Shown: positions 16,518 to 26,311, counted from the first letter of the stretch. The stretch: 64,000 nucleotides of DNA from Desulfocapsaceae bacterium (GCA_031292275.1 JARLHL010000012.1:1-64000), one strand, 5' to 3'. Notes: generated by a model not told the origin, from the sequence alone. Numbers and translations: made by a program.

Positions 16518-18614
16518 TCACAGCGGACCAAGCGTCATTCGGACATCGGCAACGACCGGTTCCGAACCGAATTCGCCGACGATAAAAGGATTGATGTCCA
16601 GTTCAAGGATCTGAGGAAAATCCGTGGTCAGTTGACTTATCCGCTGCAGGCCCGAAGCGATGGCCCCCACGTCCACCCCCTTTTCTCCGCGCTTCCCTTC
16701 AAGCATCGCATAGGACCGGGTTGACTTGAGCATCTGCACTGCCTCGGTCTCGGTGATGGGCGCCAGGTTGAACGTCACGTCCTTCAAGACCTCGACGAAG
16801 ATTCCCCCAAGTCCGAACATCAGCATGGGGCCAAACTGCGGATCACGGTTCATCCCGATTATGACCTCCAGACCCTTCCCCGCCATCTCCTCCACATAAA
16901 TGCCCTCGATCACGGCCTCGGGCGCCTTCCTGCTGATCTTCATAATCATCAGTTCAAAGGCATCCTCAACCGCGTCCGGATCCTGCAGATTCAGCTGGAC
17001 CCCTCCCAGGTCAGACTTATGAATGATATGGGGGGAGACAATTTTCATAGCCACCGGATAACCGATCCGCTCGGCTATCTCCACGGCCTCCTCAGCGCTT
17101 GCGGCCAGCGATCCCTTGGGAATTCTGAAGCCATAGGCACTGAGAATATCCTTGCCTTTGACCTCACCGACCTGCAGGAGTCCGTTGCGTTGTTTCCTGG
17201 TTATGATCCTTTCGACCCGCCTTTTATTCACCCGGAATCGCGTCACCATCCGCGGCGGACGGCATCTCCACAACGAATACTGATACATGGCCCGAAGGGC
17301 CGCAACAGCCCTTTCCGGAGAGTCATAGACAGGAAGCCCGACCTCCGAAAGAACATGGCGGCTGGGCAGGATGTCTTCTCCCCCCATGAAGGAGGCGACA
17401 ACCGGTTTGGAGCCGTCAAGAAAGCTGGCAATTTCCAGGGCGGTCTCTTTGGGATAGGTCATGACCTGAGGGACGAGAATGACGAGGATGGCGTCGACAT
17501 CAGGGTCGGTCTGGGCACTCTCAATGGCGGCAAGATAACGGCCGGGAGGAGCATCGCCCAAGACATACACGGGGTTCATGAAGGTGGCTATCCGGGGACG
17601 TTTATCGCGAAGACTGCTGGTAGTCTTGCTGTTGGGAGGAGCAACCCGCATTCCCGCTCGCTCGACGGCATCGGCGGCAATGGTCCCTGCACCGCCGGTA
17701 TTCGATATGATCAGGATCCTGTTGCCCACCGGTAAAGGCTGAAGGGCAAAGGCCGTTGCGTAATCAAAAAGGGCCTCAAACGAATCGGCCCGGACCACTC
17801 CCGAGCGTTTAAAGGCCGCGGCATAGGCAGTATCGATGGTGGCCATTACACCGGTATGGGAGGCGGCGGCCTTCAGACCGGCCTCGGTGGTCCCGGATTT
17901 CAGTATGATCACCGGTTTGAGCGAAGCTGCCTCCTCGGCAGATTTCACAAATTTATCCCCGGTACTGATATCCTCCAGGTACCCGACAATGACCTTGGTC
18001 TGCGGATCAGCGCCCATATACTCCAGGATATCCACCTCGGAGAGATCGGCCTTATTCCCGACGCTTATAACCTTGGCCATCCCCATGTGCCGCCCGGCAG
18101 CCAGATCAAGCATGGCCGCACAAAGCGCGCCCGACTGGGAGAATATGGAGATATCACCCGATTCCGGCATCTTCCCGGCAAATGAGGCGTTCATCCGGTT
18201 GGCGGTATTGATTAAGCCCAGGCAGTTAGGGCCAAGCACCCTGATATTGTGATGCGAGCACATCCTGACGATCTGCTGTTCCAGCGCATACCCCTCTTCG
18301 CTGAGCTCCCTGAAGCCCGAGGTGACGATGATCAGAGCCTTTACTTCAGCGCTGATACAGCCATCCACGGTAGCCAGGACCATCTCCTTCGGCACCGCTA
18401 TGATGGCCAGATCAATGCGATTTTTGTGTTTGTCAAGATTTGGGAAACAGGGGATATCGAAAATATTTGCGGCAGAAGGATTGACGGGGATAATAGTCCC
18501 CTGATATCCCCCCTGGATCAGATTGGACAACAAATCATACCCCACCTTTCCTGGTATTCGGGAAGCACCGATAATGGCGATGGATTGTGGCTGAAAAAGT
18601 GCATCCAGGATCAT
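16518..18614 (-). CDS. Acyl-CoA synthetase, NDP-forming (acetate--CoA ligase type, alpha-beta fusion)
   Basis: Protein of 698 residues that makes ATP and acetate (or another acid) from acyl-CoA, ADP and phosphate, or runs in reverse. Domains in order: a CoA-binding Rossmann domain (SIAIIGASRIPGKVGYDLL), a succinyl-CoA-ligase-like domain with GPNCLGLINT and the phospho-His segment AAASHTGVMATID, then an ATP-grasp domain with GYPVAMKIVSPHIIHKSDLG and PMLMFGLGGIFVEVLKD. All parts of the ACD family are present in one chain. It is followed by the CoA-transferase/GNAT gene, which suggests a shared role in acetate or acyl-CoA turnover. Confidence 0.95.
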   Translation of the reverse strand: MILDALFQPQSIAIIGASRIPGKVGYDLLSNLIQGGYQGTIIPVNPSAANIFDIPCFPNLDKHKNRIDLAIIAVPKEMVLATVDGCISAEVKALIIVTSGFRELSEEGYALEQQIVRMCSHHNIRVLGPNCLGLINTANRMNASFAGKMPESGDISIFSQSGALCAAMLDLAAGRHMGMAKVISVGNKADLSEVDILEYMGADPQTKVIVGYLEDISTGDKFVKSAEEAASLKPVIILKSGTTEAGLKAAASHTGVMATIDTAYAAAFKRSGVVRADSFEALFDYATAFALQPLPVGNRILIISNTGGAGTIAADAVERAGMRVAPPNSKTTSSLRDKRPRIATFMNPVYVLGDAPPGRYLAAIESAQTDPDVDAILVILVPQVMTYPKETALEIASFLDGSKPVVASFMGGEDILPSRHVLSEVGLPVYDSPERAVAALRAMYQYSLWRCRPPRMVTRFRVNKRRVERIITRKQRNGLLQVGEVKGKDILSAYGFRIPKGSLAASAEEAVEIAERIGYPVAMKIVSPHIIHKSDLGGVQLNLQDPDAVEDAFELMIMKISRKAPEAVIEGIYVEEMAGKGLEVIIGMNRDPQFGPMLMFGLGGIFVEVLKDVTFNLAPITETEAVQMLKSTRSYAMLEGKRGEKGVDVGAIASGLQRISQLTTDFPQILELDINPFIVGEFGSEPVVADVRMTLGPL

Positions 18615-18926
18615 AGGAACTCCTCAATAAAGATAAATCGATTTACTCTTCTTTCCGTTGTGTACGGCAGGCCGGAAGGATCACGCCATCACAAGACTCC
18701 TGAAGGAAACCTTTCGCCTTTCTGCGCTGCGGAAAAAACAATTATTGGAATACAGTGGAGACGGATATTGCCTTCAGTCCCGTTAATGATGTATTGTGAA
18801 TGCCTGCTCATCACTATGATAGTCAGGAATCATAAAATAAATTCTGTAAACCTGGCGATTACCGAGGTGGTCGCCATTGCGATTCTATACCTTCTATATA
18901 CATCCTAATCCATTGATAAGGCAATT
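18615..18926. other. Divergent promoter gap
   Basis: About 310 bases between the acyl-CoA synthetase (minus) and the small CxxC protein (plus). It must carry both promoters. No repeat copy, palindrome or coding frame stands out. Confidence 0.4.
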
Positions 18927-19205
18927 GTGAAGATCACCTTCTACCATTCGGCACTCTGTCCTCGCTGTTATCTTGCCCGCAGTATCCTGCTCGACATCCT
19001 TCAGGACAGCCAGGACATCCTGATTGAAGAAATCGATGTACTGGCACACCCTCTGCGTACCTGGTCCGACGGCATCCGGGTCTTCCCGGCTCTGAAAATC
19101 GGCGACAGGATACTTGGCAGCATTCTTCCGAGCCGAAACAAAATGCTGGCATTCATACAGGAAAACCGCTCGCCGGTAACTGTGCCGGAAACCGCCTGCC
19201 GGTGA
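18927..19205 (+). CDS. Small thioredoxin-fold protein with CPRC motif
   Basis: Protein of 92 residues with a glutaredoxin/thioredoxin-like fold: strand ITFYHSALCPRC with the redox CxxC near the N-terminus, an acidic helix-strand (ILIEEIDVLAHPL), and VFPALKIGDRIL, which fits the cis-Pro loop. It would be a cytoplasmic thiol-disulfide or metal-transfer protein. The start is GTG with AAGG upstream. It is divergent from the acyl-CoA synthetase; whether it belongs with the envelope operon downstream is not clear. Confidence 0.72.
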   Translation: MKITFYHSALCPRCYLARSILLDILQDSQDILIEEIDVLAHPLRTWSDGIRVFPALKIGDRILGSILPSRNKMLAFIQENRSPVTVPETACR

Positions 19206-19510
19206 AATCCGGGGCGGCAAATTCTTTTTGACTCAAGTAATTTTCTTTTTGTTATTATAGCGTTGTTCTTTACAGCCTGCAGCCTCGCAGGGCCGGACCC
19301 GTCTTTAGGGGGCTCCCCTCATCACGCCGTCACCATACAGGGGGGAAAAACAGATCCTGCATATGCGCCCCCAAAAGGATCCCTTGCAATGGAACTGCCA
19401 CGGAGCTAAGATTTCTGCAGGCAATCTGATTGAGCCTGCCGGTTTCAGCCCATATCCCCGCCCGGATCATGATGATGGGCAATCAATAACCACATCCTCC
19501 GAGAGGTACC
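19206..19510. other. Gap with a weak promoter-like element
   Basis: About 305 bases. TTGACT (19228-19233) and TATTAT (19253-19258) could be a promoter for the envelope operon, although the 19-base spacing is long. No repeat copy or coding frame is supported. The ribosome binding site of the next gene is weak (CCGAGAGGTACC). Confidence 0.3.
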
Positions 19511-20236
19511 ATGAAATACCTGTTCATTATTCTGATAATCCTGCTTGGAGTATCAGCGGCAACATTTTTCTTTATCCTGCCGGAGCAGCCGAAGGATAAG
19601 CAGGATATTCTCATCACCATTAACGGGCACGACATCCTCCGTAAGGACATCCAGAGTCAAGGGGCAAATGCGTACCGTCATACCGGCAGTGACGATTATC
19701 TCAATACCATCATCACCAGGCAATTGCTCATTGAAGAGGCTCAAAAACTCGCCATAGACCGTGAAGCAAGCTTTCGCAATCAACTCAAGGAATATTACGA
19801 ACAATCGCTCATCAACATCCTGATGCAGAGAAAAAATGCGTCACTCCAGGTCCAGGTCAGCGATGAGGAGATCGAAAATTTCATAAACTGTTACGGAAAG
19901 ACCTATACCTTCTTCATCCTGAAGACCCGCGACTTGCCGACGGTTGAATTCCTTAAAAAAAACGGGGTCCGGTATTCGGCCCGCTTTGAGGATCTGGGTC
20001 AGAATCTGGAACTGACCCTGGCCAATCTCAAACAGGGGGAAATGGCGCTGGCGTTTGAAACCATCAGTGAAAGCTCGGCGGTGTTCCTCGAAAAGGTGGA
20101 AGGCAATTCCGAAAGGTCAGCGGCAATGGATCATGAAAAAATACGCACACTGCTGACTGAGCAGAAAAAAATGATTGAAATCAATAACTGGATGAACCAA
20201 TTGCGTAAAAACGCCTCCATCACCATTAAACAGTAG
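19511..20236 (+). CDS. SurA N-domain-like periplasmic chaperone, membrane anchored
   Basis: Protein of 241 residues with an N-terminal membrane anchor (MKYLFIILIILLGVSAATFF) and a periplasmic body. ILITINGHDILRKDI and DDYLNTIITRQLLIEEAQKL resemble the start of SurA/PpiC-type chaperones, with a conserved 'V/I-N-G-x-x-I' and helix 'L-I-x-x-x-L-x-x-x-x-A-x-x-x-x-I'. No parvulin domain is seen; instead a short C-terminal part with ALAFETISESSAVFLEKVE looks like a degenerate isomerase region. It is likely a folding helper for a secreted partner. It precedes the HAMP protein gene by 10 bases in an operon. Confidence 0.7.
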   Translation: MKYLFIILIILLGVSAATFFFILPEQPKDKQDILITINGHDILRKDIQSQGANAYRHTGSDDYLNTIITRQLLIEEAQKLAIDREASFRNQLKEYYEQSLINILMQRKNASLQVQVSDEEIENFINCYGKTYTFFILKTRDLPTVEFLKKNGVRYSARFEDLGQNLELTLANLKQGEMALAFETISESSAVFLEKVEGNSERSAAMDHEKIRTLLTEQKKMIEINNWMNQLRKNASITIKQ

Positions 20237-20246
20237 AAGGAACAGT

Positions 20247-20855
20247 ATGAATCAGCAATATCACCGTAAAAAGAGAAATTTTTTTCTAAAAAAAGACCTG
20301 CAGGGGAAAATTATCCTGGCTGTCTTTATCTCGGTACTGGGAAGCAGTCTGATTTTCCTGATGCTCTTCGGTTTCTTTTCCGCTGATACAATGACCATCA
20401 TCTACAGCAATAACTCCCTCCAGATGGGCCAGACCCCGATTATCCTTCTTAAAAAGGCCATTGAAGCCAACTGGATCCTTCTCATCGTCGTCGGCAGTCT
20501 TCTTGTGTTCCTGGCTTTAATGGGATCCCACCGGATTGCCGGCCCGCTCTTTCGATTTGAACAGAGTCTTGACAGGATGGACAAGGGCAACCTCAATGAC
20601 AAAATCCATCTGCGGAACACCGACGAGGGGAAGGATCTTGCATACAAGATCAATAATTTCAATTTGATTCTCTCCAGGAAAATCAGAGAGATTTCTCAAC
20701 ATGCATCGGCTGTCGATGATGTGCTGCCCCATCTTCAGGAAGGGGAAATGACAAAACTCTCCCGCCAGGAGATTGAGGCGCTCATTCAGACCATCAACAC
20801 GAACAACCAGAAAATTATTGAGATAACCAGTTACTTCATTCTTGCAGATGAATAA
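20247..20855 (+). CDS. HAMP-like two-helix membrane protein, no output domain
   Basis: Protein of 202 residues with two membrane segments (about 23-45 and 73-95) around a short periplasmic loop. HRIAGPLFRFEQSLDRM and KGNLNDKIHLRNTDEGKDLA follow and match a HAMP linker (P-L-x-x-x-x-x-x-x-x-x-x-x-G-x-L). A helix to the C-terminus ends the protein; no kinase, cyclase or methyl-accepting domain is present. It may pass a signal to a separate partner or only organise the membrane. It lies between the SurA-like and zincin genes, overlapping the latter by 8 bases. Confidence 0.75.
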   Translation: MNQQYHRKKRNFFLKKDLQGKIILAVFISVLGSSLIFLMLFGFFSADTMTIIYSNNSLQMGQTPIILLKKAIEANWILLIVVGSLLVFLALMGSHRIAGPLFRFEQSLDRMDKGNLNDKIHLRNTDEGKDLAYKINNFNLILSRKIREISQHASAVDDVLPHLQEGEMTKLSRQEIEALIQTINTNNQKIIEITSYFILADE

Positions 20856-21381
20856 AATCCTTTGCATACTGGCAGGAATCATTCTGCTTCCGGCTTTTTC
20901 TTCACAGCAGGCATCCTGTGAACAGACCAGCAGCCGGTATGTCACCCTGCAGTATACTGGCAAGGAGGAGCTGCGCACATTCGCTGATAATATTGAGCTT
21001 CCCGCCTCTCTCTCGCAGCAGATGCGGAAAAACACCGTCACCACGGAAGAGGAGGTCCTTGCAAAAACGGATATCATAGTCGAGAAGGCGGAAACAGTAC
21101 TGGATATGTTTCCAGCAAATTTGCACTTCACCCTGATCCTTCTTCCGTCAGCAAAGGATATTTCGAAGGTATTCTTTCAAAAATACAGCAAAAATGTTGA
21201 CTATCTATCCTTTTATTCCCTCTCTGAGAAAACCATCTATATTTCGGTGAAAGACGCGAATCTGCATGTTCTCGCCCATGAGATAGGCCATGCGATTGTG
21301 GACCATTTTTTTAATGTCCGTCCACCTTACAATATCCATGAACTGATGGCCCAATTCACAGAAAAACATATCACAGATTGA
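20848..21381 (+). CDS. Secreted zincin-type metalloprotease-like protein
   Basis: Protein of 177 residues with a signal peptide (MNKILCILAGIILLPAFSSQ). Near the C-terminus it has LAHEIGHAIVDHFF, an HExxH zinc site, followed by NIHELMAQFTEKHI, where the Glu of HEL could be the third ligand of a gluzincin. The family is not named to me. ATG at 20848 overlaps the stop region of the HAMP gene; a TTG two codons upstream is the alternative. With the SurA-like and HAMP proteins it forms a compact envelope operon, perhaps a secreted-protease quality-control unit. Confidence 0.68.
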   Translation: MNKILCILAGIILLPAFSSQQASCEQTSSRYVTLQYTGKEELRTFADNIELPASLSQQMRKNTVTTEEEVLAKTDIIVEKAETVLDMFPANLHFTLILLPSAKDISKVFFQKYSKNVDYLSFYSLSEKTIYISVKDANLHVLAHEIGHAIVDHFFNVRPPYNIHELMAQFTEKHITD

Positions 21382-21452
21382 CACCCCTTCGTGTTGCCGG
21401 CTGCCCAACAGTACCTCCGCAAAATCGCTTAGAGACAGGGTCCTTGCCCTTT

Positions 21453-23801
21453 TTATTCCTGCCTGATCGCCGCCATTTTCTCCACCAGGCCTCTGATCTG
21501 CTGATTCCCGGGCGCCAGCAGAGATGCCTGCTGATACTCTTCTCTCGCCCGATAGAAGACACCTTCCCTGACATAAAAATCTCCAAGCCATACATGGAAC
21601 ATCGCATAATCAGGACATTTGGCGATACCAAGCCGTAAGACCTCCAGGGCCTTATTCTCCTCGTTTTGCGCCCGGTAATAGGCATAGAGCACAGAGAACC
21701 AATCTGCCTGGTAGGGCGTTTCTCCATCTCCATAATCCAGGGCATGACTGTAATAATACCGGGCATCTTCATAATCTCCCATCTTCTCCATGAACGATCC
21801 GTATGCCACCCAGGCTCCCATGGAAGGAGGCAATACCGCGGCCGTCTCTTCTCGGGAAAAGGAATACTGCTGCAAAAGTGACACGACCACGGTAACGAGC
21901 CTGGAATTCTGCCCCAGACCTCCCCGAAGCGTTTCGATCGCTTTGGCTCGCCGACCAGTCCTCAACAGCCACTCGGCCTGGGTCAACATCAGATCATCCT
22001 TTCTCAAGGTCCTCTGCCCGCCCTTTTCCATCAGTATTTCCGCCGCAGCCTGCTGATCATCCGGCAGATCCAGGGCTATCCTCTGCAAAAAAGCGCCCTC
22101 GGTTGGATTGTTTTTTGCCGCCTGGAGTGAGAGGGCAAGGCTTCTGTCGGGATGTTGCAGATATCGTTCCGCATCTCCCTGGAGAAATGGGTACATGCCG
22201 CTCAGAGGATCCAGGACGGCAGATTCATGCAGACGCAGGGCAACTTTCTCAAGCTGCTTTTGATCAAGCTGGCGGCTGAGATACACACTCTGTATTTCCT
22301 GATATTTCCACATGGCCAGCATCCCTCCCCCTTGGAGCAGGATGACCGCCCCCAGGAAGACAAGCGCCAAGACGGACAGAGACCGCCCTGACAGCCAGGG
22401 CATGTCAGGGAGAAGGGTGGGGGCGGTGTGAAACCGGAGCCGGGTATGGAGGGCTGAAACAAGCAGTCCGCAAAAGAAAAAGAAATACAGCGCGTCAGCT
22501 CCGTTGTGCATATTAAAATCACTGAGGCCATGAACCAGCATTGCACTTATCCCGGTCAGGGAACCAATGCCTATCAGGAGGGAATATCTGTCTCTTCTTC
22601 GCCCGATCATTGTCCAGCTTTCACGAAGAAGAGAAGCAAAAAAACAGACAACCAGAGTGAAGCTAACGAGCCCCCCGTCCGTAAGAAGTTCAAGATAGTC
22701 GTTATGGGCATGATAATAGCTGAGGTTGCCGGGAATGGTCTTATACTCGGGGAAGATATTAACGAATGTACCGAACCCGCTGCCGGTCAGCCAAAAATCT
22801 TTTACTATCTGCCAGGAATCACGCCATATATGAAACCTGTCGATATTCAGAATCCCGGATTTGCCGAAAGTCTCGTCAAACCTCTCCAGTATCGGCCCCC
22901 ATCCGAACCAGCCAACGGTGATGATCAGCATTGCTGTAATGCTGATGATAAAGAAATGCGAGAATCGGGATTTTTTCCAGGCCAGCAGCAGAAACACCAT
23001 TGGCAGAGACAGAGAAACAGCAAGTATTCCGCCTCGGCTCAGGCTGACGAAGATGGAGGTGACAAGGATCAGAACGCCTCCACCCAGGATGATATAGAGA
23101 TTCCCTCCCGGCACTGTAAAGAATGCCACAATCCGGGATCGCAATGTATTCTTCGCGCCCGCAGCAGGCCGGTAATACAGCATGAGGGCCAGGACCAGAG
23201 GGGCTAACATCTCAGCAAATCCGCAATATTGCGAGCGGTTTATCCATGGCCCCATCGGAAAACTGTTAAGCGGCGCCGGACGAAACCAAAAAATTGAATC
23301 GGGTGAGGAAAACCTCTGCATGATCGCGACAAGGGCAATACCGATCCCGAGCCAGCAGCAGATTTTGACGGTCTGCTTTAAGGTCTCAGCCTGCCTGAGT
23401 ATCTGGATTGTGAGAATATAGAAGAGGATAGAGGATACCATCCGCAAACATTCCAGAGCAGTTCCCTTCCGATAGACAGACAGCGGCATCCAGGAATCCC
23501 CGGGGAGCAGATCATAAACAGGTTTGTAGACATGATAGGCGGCGGGAGAAAGGAGTTTTACTAAAAACACAGGGAGCGGCAGCATCTGCAGCAGCATCCA
23601 GCCGACCAGCAGCAGTAACGGGATTAAGCCGGGCACATGCAGGAGTTTTACAGGAGTCCCCACAGATTGGAGACCATATGCCAGAACCGCAAGGCCGATA
23701 AGAATCTCCATGCTCAGTATCGACCATGGTTCAACAGTCCCGAAGGCCAGCGGGGTAAAAATCAGGGTGAGAAGAAAAAAGAAATACGAAATCTTTTTCA
23801 T
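21453..23801 (-). CDS. O-antigen ligase/polymerase-like membrane protein with TPR C-terminus
   Basis: Protein of 782 residues. The first 430 residues hold about 11-12 membrane segments with the Wzy/WaaL hallmarks: a long periplasmic loop containing GSGFGTFVNIFPEYK and YYHAHNDYLELLTDGGLVSF, the H-N-x-x-L-x-x-x-x-E-x-G-like motif of the O-antigen ligase family. The second half (from about residue 530) is helical with TPR-like repeats such as YEDARYYYSHALDYGD and FYRAREEYQQASLLAPGN. This fused layout is common in exopolysaccharide loci near PEP-CTERM systems. It probably polymerises or ligates the polysaccharide. The start is uncertain; ATG at 23801 is preferred to a TTG four codons earlier. Confidence 0.86.
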   Translation of the reverse strand: MKKISYFFFLLTLIFTPLAFGTVEPWSILSMEILIGLAVLAYGLQSVGTPVKLLHVPGLIPLLLLVGWMLLQMLPLPVFLVKLLSPAAYHVYKPVYDLLPGDSWMPLSVYRKGTALECLRMVSSILFYILTIQILRQAETLKQTVKICCWLGIGIALVAIMQRFSSPDSIFWFRPAPLNSFPMGPWINRSQYCGFAEMLAPLVLALMLYYRPAAGAKNTLRSRIVAFFTVPGGNLYIILGGGVLILVTSIFVSLSRGGILAVSLSLPMVFLLLAWKKSRFSHFFIISITAMLIITVGWFGWGPILERFDETFGKSGILNIDRFHIWRDSWQIVKDFWLTGSGFGTFVNIFPEYKTIPGNLSYYHAHNDYLELLTDGGLVSFTLVVCFFASLLRESWTMIGRRRDRYSLLIGIGSLTGISAMLVHGLSDFNMHNGADALYFFFFCGLLVSALHTRLRFHTAPTLLPDMPWLSGRSLSVLALVFLGAVILLQGGGMLAMWKYQEIQSVYLSRQLDQKQLEKVALRLHESAVLDPLSGMYPFLQGDAERYLQHPDRSLALSLQAAKNNPTEGAFLQRIALDLPDDQQAAAEILMEKGGQRTLRKDDLMLTQAEWLLRTGRRAKAIETLRGGLGQNSRLVTVVVSLLQQYSFSREETAAVLPPSMGAWVAYGSFMEKMGDYEDARYYYSHALDYGDGETPYQADWFSVLYAYYRAQNEENKALEVLRLGIAKCPDYAMFHVWLGDFYVREGVFYRAREEYQQASLLAPGNQQIRGLVEKMAAIRQE

Positions 23802-23933
23802 GGGCAGTCTCAAGGGGAAGGAAAAAATCAGTGCAGACAGGCCCTGCCAGACCGGTCCTGAAAATCAGGCAAAGGGCGGGATGAAGAGGACAGGCGTCCG
23901 GGCCGCCCCCCCTCTTCTGAAAAAAAGGCAGTC

Positions 23934-26150
23934 CTAGTTGTTATCTTTAGAATAATACGTTGTATATCCGGAGTAGTAGGATCTGGCAGCATTATTCTTA
24001 CTTTGGCCGTTCAAGACAAAACCCAACACATGGCAGCGGACATCCGAAAGTTTCTTCATGCCGCTCTGGAGCATCTCATACGTCGTTGAGCCTGCCCGCA
24101 CCACAACTATGGTGCCGTCGACAATCCGGGTCAGGGCCAGACTATCGGTAACACTCTGCACCGGCGGTGAATCAAGAAGAACGAAGTCGAAGTTTTCAGA
24201 CATTTTTGCGATAAGCGTTTTCATCTTGTGGGAACTCACAAGCTCCGCCGGATTAGGCGGGACCGGCCCGGACGTGATGACAAAGATATCCTCGCCGGGA
24301 ATTTTGCGGATGAGATTTTCATCAGTATTTCCGGTCAGAAAATTGCTTAATCCCTGGTTATTGTCCAGGGAAAAGAGCGATTGTATTCTCGGCCGGCGCA
24401 AATCGCAGTCGATAATGAGGACGCGTTTATTTCCCTGACAGAGGATACGGGCAATATTCACCGTCGTTGTCGTCTTTCCCTCCTTGGCCTCCATACTGGT
24501 CACCAGCACTGTCCTGGGAGGATGCTCTGCCGAAGACAGCAGGAGCCCCGAGCGAATAAGACGATAGCTTTCCGCAATCGGCGACAGGGGTTGTTGCAGG
24601 ATATAGGATTCGATAGTGTTTCCCGACTCTTTCAGCTGCTCAACCGTGCCGAGGACTGTTGCCCTGAATCGAGTCTCCAGATCCTTTTCCGATTTTATCG
24701 TGTTATCCAGATATTCAACCAGCAACGCCCCGCCAAGGCCGCCCATCAGACCCAGGATGAGGCCTAAAAGCAGATTGCGCTGTTTGTTTGGCTTAGAGGG
24801 TGCATCGGGATACAGAGGCTCCTGCACCGCCCAGATATTTACGGTCTGCGATTGTTCCGTAACCCCTTCTTTTTTAATGCTGGCGGTGAGTGCCTCATAA
24901 ACCGCCCGATTGGAGTCAACATCCCTTTTCATGATGGAATATTGAATGAATTTCTCATTGAGATTGAGAAGTTCATTCTTGGTCGAGGTCAACAGATCCT
25001 GGAGATTGTTCTCCTGCGATTTTGCCAGCTCATAGGAATTCTTGGTGGTGGCGATAACCCGGTTTATCTCCGATTGCTGTTGGTTGACCAGTTCACTCAG
25101 CTCATCATTGGCCTTCACCATTGCCGGGTGCTTATCCCCAAATTTCTTGGAAAGTTCCTTTATATTCTGCCTGGCCTTAAAAATCGACTCGCGCAAATTC
25201 TTCAGTACCGCATTGTCAGCAAATACCGGCACGTTTTCCAACTGGCGCGAATTGCCCTCGGCAGCCTTTATCTGATTGAAGACATCTTCCAAGGCCTTTT
25301 TGTCAGCCTGCGCCTTTGAAAGCTGCGAACTGAACTCCGTCAATTTCTGTGGGTAAATCGCCAGCTTGTTTTCAACTGTGACAAGATCGTTGGCACGCAT
25401 ATACTGCTGCAGGGCATTTTCTGAATTTTCGAGTTTTTTCCTCTCATCATCAGCCTTGGCAGTCATCCATTGGAGGGCGTATTTGCTGGTGGTAAGCTTC
25501 ATATCAAGGATCTCATCCCTATATGCCGTCACCACCCCGTCGGCAACCATTTTGGCCATTGCCGGATGCTTGTCGGTATAGGAGATATCGACAATTTTCG
25601 TCCTTCTGACCAACTTCACCGTAAGTCGCTTTTGTATCATCAAGGCGATCTCAGCCTCATCTGATAACGGATTCACCCCGGATTTAAGGATATCTCCGGG
25701 TGAATCCGTCTTGCCAGCCGCATTTTCCAAATTACCCGTCTTTTCCCGGGCACCGTCGGCTGCAGCCTTATCAGGTACGGGAGCCGGGGACGATGAGACC
25801 TTTTTGTCGGGAAGAAAATAATGCCTGTACGTCGTGGCAAGTTTCAGATTATCAACAACCCTGCTCGCCACCTTCAAGCTGGTTATTATCTCCGACTGGG
25901 TCTCGAGGAACTCCGGGTCGGAGTTTGCGTATTGATTTTCAAGCCCTGCTGAACCGCGATTTTGCTCAATGACAACCTCTGAAGTGGCTGTATAAAGCGG
26001 CGTTGTGGAAAATGTAAGTACCGCAACGGCAAAAAAAACGAGCCCTGCAATGGTAAAAACAGTATTTTTTCTTTTCCGAATAACGAAAAAACATTCGCGA
26101 AGGCTCATCCCCCGCTCGAGGACGTCACCCTCGGCAATGCGCTCCTGCAT
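23934..26150 (-). CDS. Wzc-type polysaccharide copolymerase and tyrosine kinase
   Basis: Protein of 738 residues that sets chain length and drives export of the polysaccharide. It has a Wzz domain: membrane helix NTVFTIAGLVFFAVAVLTF near residue 30, a long periplasmic coiled coil, and a second helix (LLLGLILGLMGGLGGALLV). A cytoplasmic BY-kinase follows, with Walker A SMEAKEGKTTTTVNIA, Walker A' VLIIDCDLRRPRIQ and Walker B FVLLDSPPVQ. The C-terminus is a Tyr cluster (RSYYSGYTTYYSKDNN), the autophosphorylation tail. ATG at 26150 is preferred to a TTG at 26165 because GGAG precedes it. It lies in the export part of the exopolysaccharide locus. Confidence 0.94.
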   Translation of the reverse strand: MQERIAEGDVLERGMSLRECFFVIRKRKNTVFTIAGLVFFAVAVLTFSTTPLYTATSEVVIEQNRGSAGLENQYANSDPEFLETQSEIITSLKVASRVVDNLKLATTYRHYFLPDKKVSSSPAPVPDKAAADGAREKTGNLENAAGKTDSPGDILKSGVNPLSDEAEIALMIQKRLTVKLVRRTKIVDISYTDKHPAMAKMVADGVVTAYRDEILDMKLTTSKYALQWMTAKADDERKKLENSENALQQYMRANDLVTVENKLAIYPQKLTEFSSQLSKAQADKKALEDVFNQIKAAEGNSRQLENVPVFADNAVLKNLRESIFKARQNIKELSKKFGDKHPAMVKANDELSELVNQQQSEINRVIATTKNSYELAKSQENNLQDLLTSTKNELLNLNEKFIQYSIMKRDVDSNRAVYEALTASIKKEGVTEQSQTVNIWAVQEPLYPDAPSKPNKQRNLLLGLILGLMGGLGGALLVEYLDNTIKSEKDLETRFRATVLGTVEQLKESGNTIESYILQQPLSPIAESYRLIRSGLLLSSAEHPPRTVLVTSMEAKEGKTTTTVNIARILCQGNKRVLIIDCDLRRPRIQSLFSLDNNQGLSNFLTGNTDENLIRKIPGEDIFVITSGPVPPNPAELVSSHKMKTLIAKMSENFDFVLLDSPPVQSVTDSLALTRIVDGTIVVVRAGSTTYEMLQSGMKKLSDVRCHVLGFVLNGQSKNNAARSYYSGYTTYYSKDNN

Positions 26151-26189
26151 CTGAATATTCTCCAAGGATCAGCTGAAATTCGAGTGGTT

Positions 26190-26292
26190 TAGATAAAAGC
26201 CCCCCGGCAGCCGGGCTCTTGCCATACTGAAGAGAAGGACTTTTAAAATACGTTGGGTCGGCCAGTCTGGTCCGGCCATGCTGGTTTTTTAA
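26190..26292 (-). repeat. Dispersed repeat, inverted copy C
   Basis: Read on the minus strand it begins CCAGCATGGCCGGACCAGAC and continues with TGGCCGACC, then a hairpin region running from TTTTAAAAGTCC to the GGGGGGCTTTTA arm. It lies between the Wza-like and Wzc-like genes, inside the exopolysaccharide operon, where its hairpin could affect relative expression. Confidence 0.6.
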
Positions 26293-26311
26293 TAAAAGGA
26301 AGAATAACCAG

